From: Caenorhabditis remanei
Taxonomy: Eukaryota > Nematoda > Chromadorea > Rhabditida > Rhabditidae
Length of the DNA: 64,000 nucleotides
Assembly (NCBI RefSeq): GCF_010183535.1
Contig: NC_071331.1
Coordinates: 25,048,001-25,112,000, forward strand
Direction: 5' to 3'
Shown here: piece after piece, positions 42,434 through 53,635 of the stretch
How positions within the stretch are numbered: the first letter of the stretch is position 1
Layout of the letters: every line of letters starts with the position of its first letter
Translations under genes and position numbers: made by a program
Notes under the pieces: generated by a model
Databases searched by the model: none
Seen by the model: only the letters and a program-made list of their open reading frames with translations
Told to the model about the DNA's origin: nothing

Positions 42434-45400
42434 TCACTTCTCATCCAACATCGGCTTCTTCTCTCGATATGCATCCGAATGCATCGTCTTCCCCGCCATC
42501 TCCATCACCGCCCTCGCTTCTGGATCCTTATCGATAATCGATCTCTCCGGATCCCTCTCCGCTTCGACCATCATCTCTTCGAACGTCTTCTGCGGCTTCT
42601 CTCCCGGACGCCACGCCTCGATATTCTTGATTTGGAAGTGTTCCTCATCGGCGAGATAACACGGTTCGAAAGCTGACGAGTTCTTTTGAGAGAGACCACC
42701 GTCGAATGTCTCGTGAATGAAGAACGGCCACACGTTATCGTATCCACCGATTCCCTGGAAATTTCTAGGTTCAAAATGGCTTAAAATGGCCTAAAAACGG
42801 CTGAAAATCGCTTAAAATAGGTTGAAAATAGCTAAAAATGGCTTAAAAATTGCTAAACATCGCTCAAAATCGCTAAAAATCGCTTAAAATCGCTTAAAAT
42901 GGTTTTTTTTGGTTTCCAGACTCAAATTATCAAAAAAGAAATCATTTCAAGCTTTTAAATTGCTGAAATCGGAAATTACAGCTTAGGTACTTGGCGCCAA
43001 AACTCAAAATTAAAATTTTTTCGAATTTTTCTTTCGGAATCAGAAGAAATTCTGAAAAATCATTAAGACGCACTCTCAGAGTCAATCGAGCATCGATCAA
43101 CAGGCCATAGTCACACGAAAAAAGTTGACCATCTCCGATTTGCCCATCCTTTTGATCAGAGATAGTATCAAGTGTCCTCAGCAAATTGGGGTACTTTTTG
43201 GCCGGGTCCGTCACCTGGGTACTTAGGAAAATCAAAAAATCGATATTTTTCGAAAATTTTTCCTGAAGTAGTTAGGTATGAAATCTCAACGGGAAATTGT
43301 TGTAGACACTATTTTAAGCATTTTTTGTATTTAGAAGAAAATTCCAGCTCAACACCTTCATTGTGAAAATTATCAAAATATATGAAATTTTCGGGTTTTT
43401 TTCATGAAATCGTTTTTATCTCGGCAGTGACCCGACAAGACGGGCTTTTTTATTTAAAATTCGAAATCTACATAAAATTTGGTATCGGAAACATGCTGTC
43501 CCTACTTGTAACTCTAGGACCCAAGAACGGTTTTTATGGGAAGTATGGGAAAAAATGCGATTTTAATTTTCGAGCCCTCCCGGTAAATCATTTTTAAGGT
43601 TCCGAAACAATGGTTTTTTGAAATTTTTTATTGAATCATATAATTTTACTTTGGTTCCAACACAGTTTTCAATGATACTACAAAAAAAAATATTTGAAAA
43701 AATTTGAAATTTTGATTTTTTGAAAATTTCCCTGAATTGAATCATTCAAGCTAAAATATTGAGGATAGCGTTATAAATTTAGAAGAATACAATCGGAACA
43801 TAATTTAAATTTATAAAACAACTAATTTCCATCATTGGGTCATCTACAATTTACGCTTTCAAGGTGAAATTTACCGAAATGTTCAACTAGGAAAGTTGGT
43901 GCAATGGAACGTCATACTTGCATCTTTATTGGACAGAGGACTGTGTTGAAAATGACAGAAAAAGTAAGAAAACTACAAAAATTAAGTAATGAAGCAAGAT
44001 TTTCAAGAAAAAAAGACAAAAAAACTTTTCTGACTTCCACAAAAAGGTCAGACCATTGAACATGCATGAGTCTTATTTTTTCTATTTTTTCTTGAAAATC
44101 TTGCTTCATTACTTAATTTTTGTAGTTTTCTTACTTTTTCTGTCATTTTCAACACAGTCCTCTGTCCAATAAAGATGCAAGTATGACGTTCCATTGCACC
44201 AACTTTCCTAGTTGAACATTTCGGTAAATTTCACCTTGAAAGCGTAAATTGTAGATGACCCAATGATGGAAATTAGTTGTTTTATAAATTTAAATTATGT
44301 TCCGATTGTATTCTTCTAAATTTATAACGCTATCCTCAATATTTTAGCTTGAATGATTCAATTCAGGGAAATTTTCAAAAAATCAAAATTTCAAATTTTT
44401 TCAAATATTTTTTTTTGTAGTATCATTGAAAACTGTGTTGGAACCAAAGTAAAATTATATGATTCAATAAAAAATTTCAAAAAACCATTGTTTCGGAACC
44501 TTAAAAATGATTTACCGGGAGGGCTCGAAAATTAAAATCGCATTTTTTCCCATACTTCCCATAAAAACCGTTCTTGGGTCCTAGAGTTACAAGTAGGGAC
44601 AGCATGTTTCCGATACCAAATTTTATGTAGATTTCGAATTTTAAATAAAAAAGCCCGTCTTGTCGGGTCACTGCCGAGATAAAAACGATTTCATGAAAAA
44701 AACCCGAAAATTTCATATATTTTGATAATTTTCACAATGAAGGTGTTGAGCTGGAATTTTCTTCTAAATACAAAAAATGCTTAAAATAGTGTCTACAACA
44801 ATTTCCCGTTGAGATTTCATACCTAACTACCTCAGGAAAAATTTTCGAAAAATATCGATTTTTTGATTTTCCTAAGTACCCAGGTGACGGACCCGGCCAA
44901 AAAGTACCCCAATTTGCTGAGGACACTTGATACTATCTCTGATCAAAAGGATGGGCAAATCGGAGATGGTCAACTTTTTTCGTGTGACTATGGGTGATCG
45001 AACGAGTCAGAGAGTGCGTCTTAAAAATTTCAAAGAATTGTTGAAAAACTCTGAAATTTTCGAACTTTTTTGCGAAAAAGATCGGAAAAACGCGTCTCAG
45101 GCGCGACAGACATTGGATTTTTCTGACGAAACGTATAATTTTTTCGATTTTTTTTCTAGAAAAGTCGATTTTTTGAATTTAGAAAGTTTTTTTCGATGAG
45201 AAATTGAAAAATGTCAAAAAATTGCTGACAAACTCTGAAATTTTTGGACTTTTTCGCGAAAAAGTCACATTTTCGACTATCATTCAGAATCAGAAGAAAC
45301 TCTGAAAAATCTTCAAAAATGTTCAAATTTTTGATGAAAAATCGCTGAAAATGGATGAAAATTGGCTAAAAATCGGGTAATTGGTGCTAAAATTCAAAAT

Positions 45401-48400
45401 TATTGGAATTTTTCGCGAAAAAAGAAAAATTTTCGACTATGATTCAGAATTAGAAGAAATTCTGAAAAATTATCAAAAATCTCAAGATTGTTTTGAAAAA
45501 AAAGGCTTAAAATAGCTAAAGGTCGCTGAAAATTGGCTAAAAATCGCTATAAATGGCTTAAAAATGGCTAAAATGGCTTAAATAGTTAAAAACTGGCTTA
45601 AAATTGCTAAAAATCGCTAAAAATTGCTATAAATGGCTAAAATCGCTGAAAATCTGCTAAAAATTGGCTAAAAATCGTTATAAATCGCTTAAAATCGCTA
45701 AAAATCGCTGAAAATTGGCTAAAAATCGCTAAAATTCAAATTTTTCTCAATTTTCAACCTAATTTTCAAAAAAATTTTCAGTTTTCCCCCTTACCAATCC
45801 ATTAGGCATTTGCTGCTGCTGATAATTCAAATACACATAATTATCCGTCCTCCCAGTGGCACTAAACGTCCCAATTTTCGGTGCCAACTGGAACAAGAAG
45901 CACTCAGCAGAGCCCCGATACTGTGGTCCCGCCAGGAATCCATGAGAAGCAAAGAATCCGAATCTCCGGCCCCTCATAGATCTCATCACAATGAAACAGG
46001 GCCCCTGTCCATTGATATTTTTAACAAGTTGAGAGAAACTATGGCCGTGTTTCGCGTTCGAGTACAAAAGTGTCCAATTCTTGCGGCGATCGAATGGCAA
46101 ATGAGAATTCAAAACCAGCTGATCGACATTGCCCATCAATTGTGACTTCTCGTTCAATGTCGGCATTTTCGAGTCGCCGGGACGTTCGACGAGTCTTTGG
46201 TAGATGAATGAGCCAGTATATGGGAACAGAGGGCAGGTGGAGAAGAAGTGATCAAGTTCTTCAATTGGTTTCGTGTTTTCCGTCTCAAAATAATCGTAGA
46301 GACGTACTTGGTCTTCTCGGGTGAATTTGTTGGCTTCGCAGAAGATTTTTACGACGGCTCGCATCAACTGCAAATAGTTACTGTATTCTAAGGATCCTAG
46401 TTTTTGGATTGGGGTACTGTAGTTTCTGGATCATAACTCTAGGATCGGGTTACTGTATTCTAAGGATCCTAGTTTTTCGATTAGGGTACCGTAGTGTCTG
46501 GATCATAACTCTAGGATCGGGTTACTGTAGTTTCTGGATCCTAACTCTAGGATCGGGTTACTGTAGTTTCTGGATCCTAACTCTAGGATCGGGTTACTGT
46601 ATTCTAATGATCCCAGTTTTTGGATTGGGGTACTGTAGTTTCTGGATCATAACTCATAGGATCGGGTTACTGTATTCTAAGGATCCTAGTTTTTGGATTG
46701 GGGTACTGTAGTTTTTGGATCCTAACTCTAGGATCGGGTTACTGTATTCTAAGGATCCAAGTTTTTGGATTGGAGTACTGTAGATTCTGGATTATAACTC
46801 TAGGATCGGGTTACTGTATTCTAAGGATCCTAGTTTTTGGATTGGGGTACTGTAGTTTCTGGATCCTAGTTATTGGATCGGGTTACTGTATTCTAAGGAT
46901 CCTAGTTTTTGGATTGGGGTACTGTAGTTTCTGGATCCTAACTCTAGGATCGGGTTACTGTATTCTAAGGATCCTAGTTTTTCGATTAGGGTACTGTAGT
47001 TTCTGGATCATAACTCTAGGATCGGGTTACTGTATTCTAAGGATCCTAGTTTTTGGATTGGGGTACTGTAGTTTCTGGATCCTAGTTATTGGATCGGGTT
47101 ACTGTATTCTAAGGATCCTAGTTTTTGGATTGGGGTACTGTAGTTTCTGGATCCTAACTCTAGGATCGGGTTACTGTATTCTAAGGATCCTAGTTTTTCG
47201 ATTAGGGTACTGTAGTTTCTGGATCATAACTCTAGGATCGGGTTACTGTATTCTAAGGATCCTAGTTTTTCGATTAGGGTACTGTAGTTTCTGGATCATA
47301 ACTCTAGGATCGGGTTACTGTAGTCTCAGGATCCTAGTTTTTGGATTGGGGTACTGTAGTTTCTGGATCATAACTCTAGGATCGGGTTAGTCATTTTCAG
47401 CCAAAAAATCACGATTTCTGAGCATTTTTGGGTTGATAAACTCAATTTTTCGATAAAATTGAGGCTAGGAGCGTCCTGAAATGGCTTCTAGAGTTGAAAT
47501 TCATAACTTTTAGCTAAAAGTTAAGATTTTCCAGCTTTAAATGACATTCCAGTGCAGTTTTTCATGATTTTCTACACAAAAATATTTGCATTTTGGTATA
47601 TTTTTCAGCTCGTTCAGATTATGATCACATTTCAGAGAGAAATGGAAAAACCAAAGTTTCAAAATCACGATTTAGGAGAACACCTTCCAGAATCCACTAG
47701 GAATTCGTCTGCACCTCCAGAAAGATTTCATTGGAAATATGCACCGTTTTTCTAAATAAAATTCACAAAATTTCACTGATAAAAACGTTTTTTTTCGAAA
47801 TTTTTTTTTCACATTTTTTTTTGCTGAAATCTTTCCCCTCCTCACCACATCTTTCTCTTTTCCAAAACAGAGAATCAATGAATTCGCGAGTGTATCAAAG
47901 TGTCCCAATCCTCCATCAATAATTCTCAAAAGTGACTTCGAAGGCAGAAGACCCGACGGCTCGTCGTTCACCAATCGATAGTAGCACTGAGCGGAGCCCT
48001 CGCCGAATATTGGGAATGTTGGCTGGAAAAAAATCGCTTGAAAACTGCTAAAACTGCTAAAATAGGGTTGAAAATCGCTTGAAATTGGCTAGAAATAGCT
48101 TACAAGTAGCTTGAAATCGCTTAAAATGGCAAAAAATTGCTAAAAATCACTTGAAATTCGCTTAAGAATGGCTAAAAATCACCTAAAATCAGTAAAAATG
48201 GCTAAAAATTCGCTTTAAAATAGACAAAAATCGCTAAAAACACTGAAAATTGCTGAAAAATGACTGAAAACTGTCTAAAAATCGCTTAAAAACTGATAAA
48301 AATCGCTAAAAACGACTGAAAATCGTTAAAATTCGCTAAAAATCACTTTAAAATGGCTAAAAATTCGCTTTAATATAACTGAAAATCGCTAAAAATCACT

Positions 48401-49002
48401 AAAAATTGCTGAAAAATGACTAAATACTGCCTAAAATCGCTTAATAATCTCGCAGCAATTTTTGGTTCTACAACTGTGGCTGGCGTGCCGTCGCCGCGTT
48501 TTTGATACCTCAAATCAAAATGTTGAAGTGGCTGGGGCGTCTTTGACGCGTCTATCTTTAAGTGGTTAAAAAGTCGCTAAAATCGCTTAAAACCGCTAAA
48601 TCTCGCTTTAAAATAGATAAAAATCGCTAAAAACGACTTAAAATCGCTAAAAACACTAAAAAAAATTGCTAAAAATCGCATCAATTTGTGGTTCTACAAC
48701 AGTGGCTGGCGCGCCGTCGCCTCGTTTTTGGTACCTCAAATCGAAAAATTTGGCTAAAAATAGCTGAAACTCAAAAATCGCTTGAAAATGACTAAAATTC
48801 AATTAAAAATGGCTAAAAATGCTTAAAAATTGGAAATTTCAGTCAAAACTCAGAATTTTCAGCAGAAAATTCGTACCACAAACTGTTCCCTAGTCATTTT
48901 ATCCTTCCCATTCGTCGCCTTTTTCCAGTTTTCCATAAACTTTTTGTACTCTTCATCAGTGATATTTTTGAGATCCTTTCGTTTCGAATTTTCTGCTCCC
49001 AT
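42434..49002 (-). CDS. eak-7: EAK-7 / MEAK7-like TLDc-domain protein
   Basis: Four minus-strand exons (48877-49002, 47846-48022, 45795-46367, 42434-42754) join in phase to 398 residues. The start MGAENSKRKD has glycine at position 2 and serine at 6, a good N-myristoylation signal, as in EAK-7/MEAK7 proteins that sit on membranes. The TLDc domain lies in the last two exons: LLYSNAKHGHSFSQLVKNIN, GFFASHGFLAGPQYRGSAEC, TDNYVYLNYQQQQMPNGL, and, after the intron, GIGGYDNVWPFFIHETFDGG plus HFQIKNIEAWRPGE. In C. elegans EAK-7 acts with insulin signalling on DAF-16; mammalian MEAK7 is an mTOR regulator on lysosomes. Here the same role is inference. The gene is followed upstream on the same strand by hsb-1, an adjacency I recall from C. 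elegans. Intron 3 (3.0 kb) holds a giant palindrome and intron 2 a minisatellite. Confidence 0.9.
42775..42910. repeat. Degenerate GCTAAAAATCGCTTAAAATG repeat
   Basis: Short, shifting repeats of GCTTAAAATGGC and GCTGAAAATCGC type just inside intron 3 of the eak-7-like gene. Similar tracts lie at 45460-45740, 48030-48830, 49625-50600, 52080-52340 and 61040-61620. Confidence 0.7.
43050..45040. repeat. 1.9-kb near-perfect palindrome in eak-7-like intron 3
   Basis: From 43105 (CCATAGTCACACG) to 44993 (CGTGTGACTATGG) the two arms of about 900 bp mirror each other almost perfectly. I found a single clear mismatch: TTCCTGAAGTAGTTAGG against a right arm that mirrors TTCCTGAGGTAGTTAGG. Outside this, imperfect symmetry continues to about 43050 and 45040 (TTAAGACGCACTCTC and GAGAGTGCGTCTTAA). 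The loop is short, around 44017-44080. Open frames in the arms occur in identical pairs on opposite strands and do not resemble proteins. Confidence 0.95.
45460..45760. repeat. GCTAAAAATCGC-type degenerate tandem repeat
   Basis: About 25 short units of 10-14 bp, such as GGCTAAAAATCGCTATAAAT, lie just before the 3' end of the 3-kb intron. The unit order varies, so this is cryptically simple sequence rather than an exact array. Confidence 0.75.
46388..47393. repeat. 1-kb minisatellite with 72-bp units
   Basis: About fourteen units in eak-7-like intron 2. A typical unit contains AAGGATCCTAGTTTTTGGAT, TGGGGTACTGTAGTTTCTGG, ATCATAACTCTAGGATCGGG and TTACTGTATTCT. Because 72 is a multiple of three, the plus strand is open for hundreds of codons. 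Variants such as CTAGTTATTGGATC recur together, which indicates higher-order duplication of blocks. The words GGATCC and TACTGTA are shared with the array at 590-900. Confidence 0.95.
48030..48830. repeat. GCTAAAAATCGC-type repeat filling intron 1 of the eak-7-like gene
   Basis: Dense short repeats of GCTAAAAATCGC, CTGAAAATTGCTG and TTTAAAATGGC. Two embedded GC-rich words are GGCTGGCGTGCCGTCGCCGC and GGCTGGCGCGCCGTCGCCTC. The word GGGGCGTCTTTGACGCGTCT lies at 48533. Confidence 0.75.
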
Positions 49003-50633
49003 TTCTGGAAAAAAACGAAAAAATATATATTAGTACTTCACGCTTCATACAACCGCGCTCTACCGAAACCACGAGAAAATGGAGTGCGAAATTGAGAGAC
49101 GCAGAGAAAAAGAGAGGACATTTCGGTGGAGCGCGGTTGTAGGAACTGTGCGGAGCCAATAGTTTAAAATTTAAAAAAAAAACAAAGAAAATCTTCTGAA
49201 ATTCGAAAAAATATTGAAAATTGTGTCAAAACACATTGATTAACAGAAAAAAAGACAAATTTAATAAAAAATGAAATAATTTTCATATAAAATACACATA
49301 GCGTGCATTATAATATACTTAAACACATACATCAAAAATCAATACATGTATATAGATAGCAAGTCGAAAAAATAATATGAAAATATGCGGAAAAACGGAA
49401 AATAGAAAGAGATTAGCCAATGAATCCTGGCGGCAACGACGACGACGACGACGAAGAGCAGCACGTGAATATTCAGAAGACGACGACGACGACGTGGAGA
49501 GACGCAGAGAAGTGGAATTATGATGATGAGGGGATGGAGGAGAAGAGACGGGGAAACCTGAATATTCATATTTTGTTTAAAAGATCATAGCAACGTTGGT
49601 AGCAACCGAATTTTCAGGGGGGCGCGTTTGAAATTAACTGAAAATGACTCAAAATTGGATAAAAATGATTGTAAAAATTGATTAAACTGACTGAAAATGG
49701 TCTAAAATCGTTAAAAATCGCTCAAAAATGGCTAAAAACCTCTGAAATCGCTTTAAAATGGCTAAAATTACTAAAAACCTCTAAAAATCGCTTTAAAATG
49801 GCTAAAATTACTAAAAACCTCTAAAAATCGCTTTAAAATGGCTAAAAACCTCTAAAAAAGGTTAAATATGGCTTTAGATGGCTCATAATGGCTTGAAATA
49901 GCTAAAATGGCCTTAAAATGGTCTAAAATCAAAAATGACTCAAAATTGGTTAAAAATGATAGTAAAAATGGACTACACTGCCTGAAAATGACTTAAAAAT
50001 GGCTTGAAATGACTAAAAATGGATAAAAACCGCTAAAATGGCTTTAAAATTTGAAGCCATTAAAAACACCATTTTTAGCCATTTTAATTTAAAATATTAA
50101 GTCAAAATAGATTTAAAAAATCGTTTCAAATCGCTAAAATGACTAAAACCGACTAAGAACAGCTAAAAATGACTAAAAACATCTGAAATCGCTTAAAATC
50201 GCTAAAAATCGCTTTAAAAAATGCTCAAATGGTTCAAAAAGATAGCTTAAAATGGCTAAACAAAATGGCTGAAAAGAGACTAAAAATGGTTGAAAAATGA
50301 CTAAAAATTCTCTTTCTTTTGGTTTCCAAGCTCAAATTATCAAGAAAGCTATTTAAGGCTACAACATTGGAGAAATTTGAAATTGAGCTTTCGAGTGGGG
50401 CACGCATTCTTCTATTCTATCTTAAGATAGCGCTGAAAATTTAAATTTTAAAGAATGCAAAAAAATTCTAGAATTGCTAAAAAAAATGCCTTAAAATTGC
50501 TGAAAATGGCTAAAATGGCTTGAAAGAAGCCATTTTAATTCATTTTTAAGCTATTTTCAACCATTTTAAAGCGATTTTTAGTCATTTTTCACTCAAAAAT
50601 GCAATTTCCAAGCCTCAAACGCACCGCATCAAT
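49003..50633. other. Region between eak-7-like start and hsb-1-like stop
   Basis: Holds the hairpin just described, a (GAC)n microsatellite at 49433-49495 and then GCTAAAAATGGC-type repeats from about 49625 to 50600. A 76-codon hydrophobic open frame over the microsatellite (49339-49569) is an artefact of the simple sequence. No further gene was seen. Confidence 0.6.
49028..49146. repeat. Short hairpin upstream of the eak-7-like start
   Basis: ACAACCGCGCTCTACCGAAA faces TTTCGGTGGAGCGCGGTTGT with a purine-rich loop (GAGACGCAGAGAAAAAGAGA). It is a member of the family at 5310-5405 and lies within 30 bp of the start codon, in the likely 5' UTR or promoter. Confidence 0.85.
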
Positions 50634-50876
50634 CTACTGAGCAGTCGCGGGCGGGTCGACTTGATTCGATTGCAACAAATCGGAGATATTCTTCTCCAAA
50701 TCGTCGATTCTCTGAGTCATATCGTCAATTCTGCGGATAATTTGATCCGACATGTGCTGGAATCGATCTTGTGTCTGTTGGAGGACACCCTGAATCAAAG
50801 AAGTCAAATCGGTCATGTTTCCGTCGCCAGTGGTCTCCAGATTCGCCGTCGGAGTGATGGATTTCTCGTCAGTCAT
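50634..50876 (-). CDS. hsb-1: Heat shock factor binding protein 1-like
   Basis: A single-exon gene of 80 residues. HSBP1/HSB-1 is a small, wholly helical nuclear protein that binds the trimerisation region of HSF1 and damps the heat shock response. The hallmark heptad region is present: [20 protein letters not shown], then [20 protein letters not shown] and ISDLL. Hydrophobic residues at a and d positions run from about residue 24 to 68. Length fits the family (76 in human). The N-terminal 20 residues are T/E-rich and not conserved. It lies upstream of the eak-7-like gene on the same strand with 1.6 kb between them, so an operon is unlikely. Confidence 0.95.
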   Translation of the reverse strand: MTDEKSITPTANLETTGDGNMTDLTSLIQGVLQQTQDRFQHMSDQIIRRIDDMTQRIDDLEKNISDLLQSNQVDPPATAQ

Positions 50877-53635
50877 CGTTCCTAGCTAAATATCGATTTT
50901 TTGAGAGTTTAAAGTGAAAAAAATAGGGAAAACAGTGAGAAAAACGGTATAAACAAGAGAAAACGCTTTATTTTCTACACAGCGAACGTAACACGAGGAC
51001 AAACAACAACAGGGCGAGAGAGCATGAGGAATGGAGAGAGTGCAGACGACGAGAGCACGGAGAAATAGTGTTAGAGAGAAAGAGAGAGAGGAGACCAGAT
51101 GGTCACCCGGAGCAGAGGGGACAAATAATATTAAATGTAATGGAAGAATCGATGTGACGGAGGGGGAAGGGGGAGGTTTACACTGTAAGAATAGTGAGAA
51201 TAGCTAGTTTTAACCGATTTTATGCTGGAAAAGGTCTCGGAAAATTTCAAAAAAATTAATTAAAAATGAAAAAACTACGGTAGTTGAAAAAGTACGCATC
51301 ACGGACAATGTGCGCTATTTGACGAACAATTGAATTTCAGTGTATAAGAAACAGAAAAAATTGGATTTTTTCCTGAAAATTTCTTTTAAAACTCAATTTT
51401 TCGATTGAAAACAAACAAAAAACACTATTTTTCATTTATATTTATAAGATGGATAGTCTGAGAACTCAAAAATTCTCGAAAAGAACTAGAATTCCCGAAA
51501 TTTTGATAAAAAACCAATTTTCAGATGGAAATCATACGAAAACTCTGGTTTTAACGTAATTTCTAGGATAAAAAGTCCAAAAAGTTGAGAATTCTTCAAA
51601 AAGAACCAAAAAAAGAATTTTCTAGACCAATTTTTTTTGTTTTTTTCTAATTCCTCTTTTTTTCCAGCTCAAACCTCTTCATTTCCAGCTCAAAACTCTC
51701 AATTTCCAGCTTAAAAACTTCAAAAACTAGCTAAACAACACGCTTTTCGCGTAATTTCGGAGCGTCGTTGCCAAAATTTTTCTCGATTACTTTCTTTCTT
51801 CATTTTCTCTCAATGTTCTCCATTTCTCTACGCGTCTCCATTCGGAAATTCAGCCGGGAGATTCGAAAAGTATTTAGAATGATATGAAACTGTGTTGAAA
51901 GGCGAATGATGCAATTATAAATACTTTCACAATTTTTTTGGAGTTTTGTCTGAAAATCTGAAAATCGACCTCAAAATTAAAAAAATTTCCAACTCTAAAT
52001 ATTTTTGTATAGTTGTAAGAAGACCCGGCTCAACAAAGTCCGGAAAGGCTCAAAAAATGAACAAATTTTAAAAAAATTTGAAAATGTTAGCCATTTTAGC
52101 GATTTTTTAGCGATTTTTGGTCATTTTTAAGCGATTTTTAGCCATCATTAACACATTTTTAATGATTTTTCAGAATTTCTTCTAATTCTGAATTATAGTA
52201 AAAATTTGACCTTTTCGAGAGAAAAATTCGAAAATTTTAAAGCGATTTTTAGCAAATTTTAAGCCAGTTTTTGCCGATTTAAGCCATTTTTCAACCATTT
52301 TTGAGCGAAATTTAGTCATTTTCAGCCTTTTTAAAATTAATTTTTATCGATTTATGCCTTTTTTTTTCCAAAAATCATCTCATCAATTATATAATTATCT
52401 AATTATCATACCAAATCTAAAATGCTAATCAACTGTTTTTTCCTCGTATTTTTCCCATTTTCCCCGTATTTTTCCCCTAAAATAACTTCAAAAAAAGACA
52501 TTTAAATTCCAGGAAATTCGCGGAATCTCAGAATCTCAGAATCCACGCGCATTCAACCGTGCTGAAATTATTTCCAGGTATTTTCACACCGTTTGACTTC
52601 CAACCTCTCTCTTCACTCATCCGAACTTCCCTCGTCATGCCCACACACGGCTTCCGCCCCCTTCTGTAAAAGTTTAGTTCACCTTCACTGATTTTTTGAG
52701 AAAAATCAGGTTTTTGAAAGTTTTCTCCCTTCTGGAAATGTGAGTGGTGTGACCTTGCTCTTCATGATTCCATAATCTCCTTTACTATCGTTGTCGCGGT
52801 CAGTATTATATATATAGTCACCCATTCCGATTATAGTTCAACGCAACACTACAGAGAACGCTTCAAACGCCAAAACTTGAAGTTTTCGATTTTTAAGTTT
52901 TTTGGAATTTTTCTTCGAAAAATTTCATAAAGAAAATTTTTTCGAACGAACAAGTTTCGGTTAGTTTTCAACAAAACCGTTCGAAAAATGTTGGAAATTT
53001 CAAATTTCTGCTGAAATTTTCAAAAATTAACAACAAAAACTGTGATTTTTCGATTTTTCCTGAAAAAAAAACAAGATTCCGGAAAACTCATGTTTTCAGA
53101 CAGTTTCTCATGAAATTTTTTTTCGAATTTTTCGGTTCTTTCGGTCAAAAATTTTCCAAGAAAAGTGTTTTCCGATTTTTTAGCACGAACTTTTCGAACA
53201 ATTTTGCGTAGCCCTGTATGGGACGTGACTTATATCATTGGAAAGCTGAGATAACGCTGATTTCAAATATATATTCAGTTTTTGCCCTCGACGTCTGGTA
53301 ATCGAGAAAAATGGGGTCAAAGTAAGGACAAATGACAAATTATTACCTTTCTAAATAATTTGTCATTTTTCCAAACCTTGACCTAGTTTTTCTCGAATAC
53401 CAGGCCTCGATGGCAAAAACTGAATATATATTTGAAATCAGCGTTTTCTCAGCTTTCTAATGATATATGTCTCGTCCTATAACTCCAAACGGAATCCATG
53501 ATCGAAGGAAAACAGCTATTTTGAGTCGAAAATTGAGAGTTTTGACCGAAAAAATCAATTTTTCGCACCTAAAAACACCATTTTTCCCAATTTTGGCCCC
53601 AAAAATCCATAATATTCACTATTTTATTCCAATTT
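50877..53635. other. Intergenic, no gene recognised
   Basis: Positions 51000-51120 are purine-rich (GAGAGAAAGAGAGAGAGGAG). Positions 52080-52340 have GCGATTTTTAGCC-type repeats. Around 52800 is a TATATATATAG tract followed by CCGATTATAGTTCAACGC, a possible promoter but unproven. At 53215-53470 lies a complete palindromic repeat of the CATTGGAAAGCTGA family. No exon was seen. Confidence 0.5.
53215..53470. repeat. Palindromic repeat, CATTGGAAAGCTGAGATAAC copy
   Basis: The left arm CATTGGAAAGCTGAGATAAC leads to ATTTCAAATATATATTCAG; the right arm is its mirror, ending GCGTTTTCTCAGCTTTCTAATG. Between them are facing TTTGTCATTT and AAATGACAAA words. Confidence 0.8.

Noticed and set aside
43172..44926. 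Paired open frames of 60-71 codons on opposite strands
   Set aside because: They are identical because they lie in the mirrored arms of the palindrome; none has splice context or a recognisable domain.
46698..47390. A 230-codon open frame with repeating GYCSFWIITLGSGYCILRIL-type sequence
   Set aside because: It is a by-product of the 72-bp minisatellite, whose length is a multiple of three, and it lies antisense in an intron of the eak-7-like gene.
49339..49569. Hydrophobic minus-strand open frame near a (GAC)n tract
   Set aside because: The residues (RRRRR, VVVVV) come from the microsatellite read in another frame; no splice sites or conserved segment.
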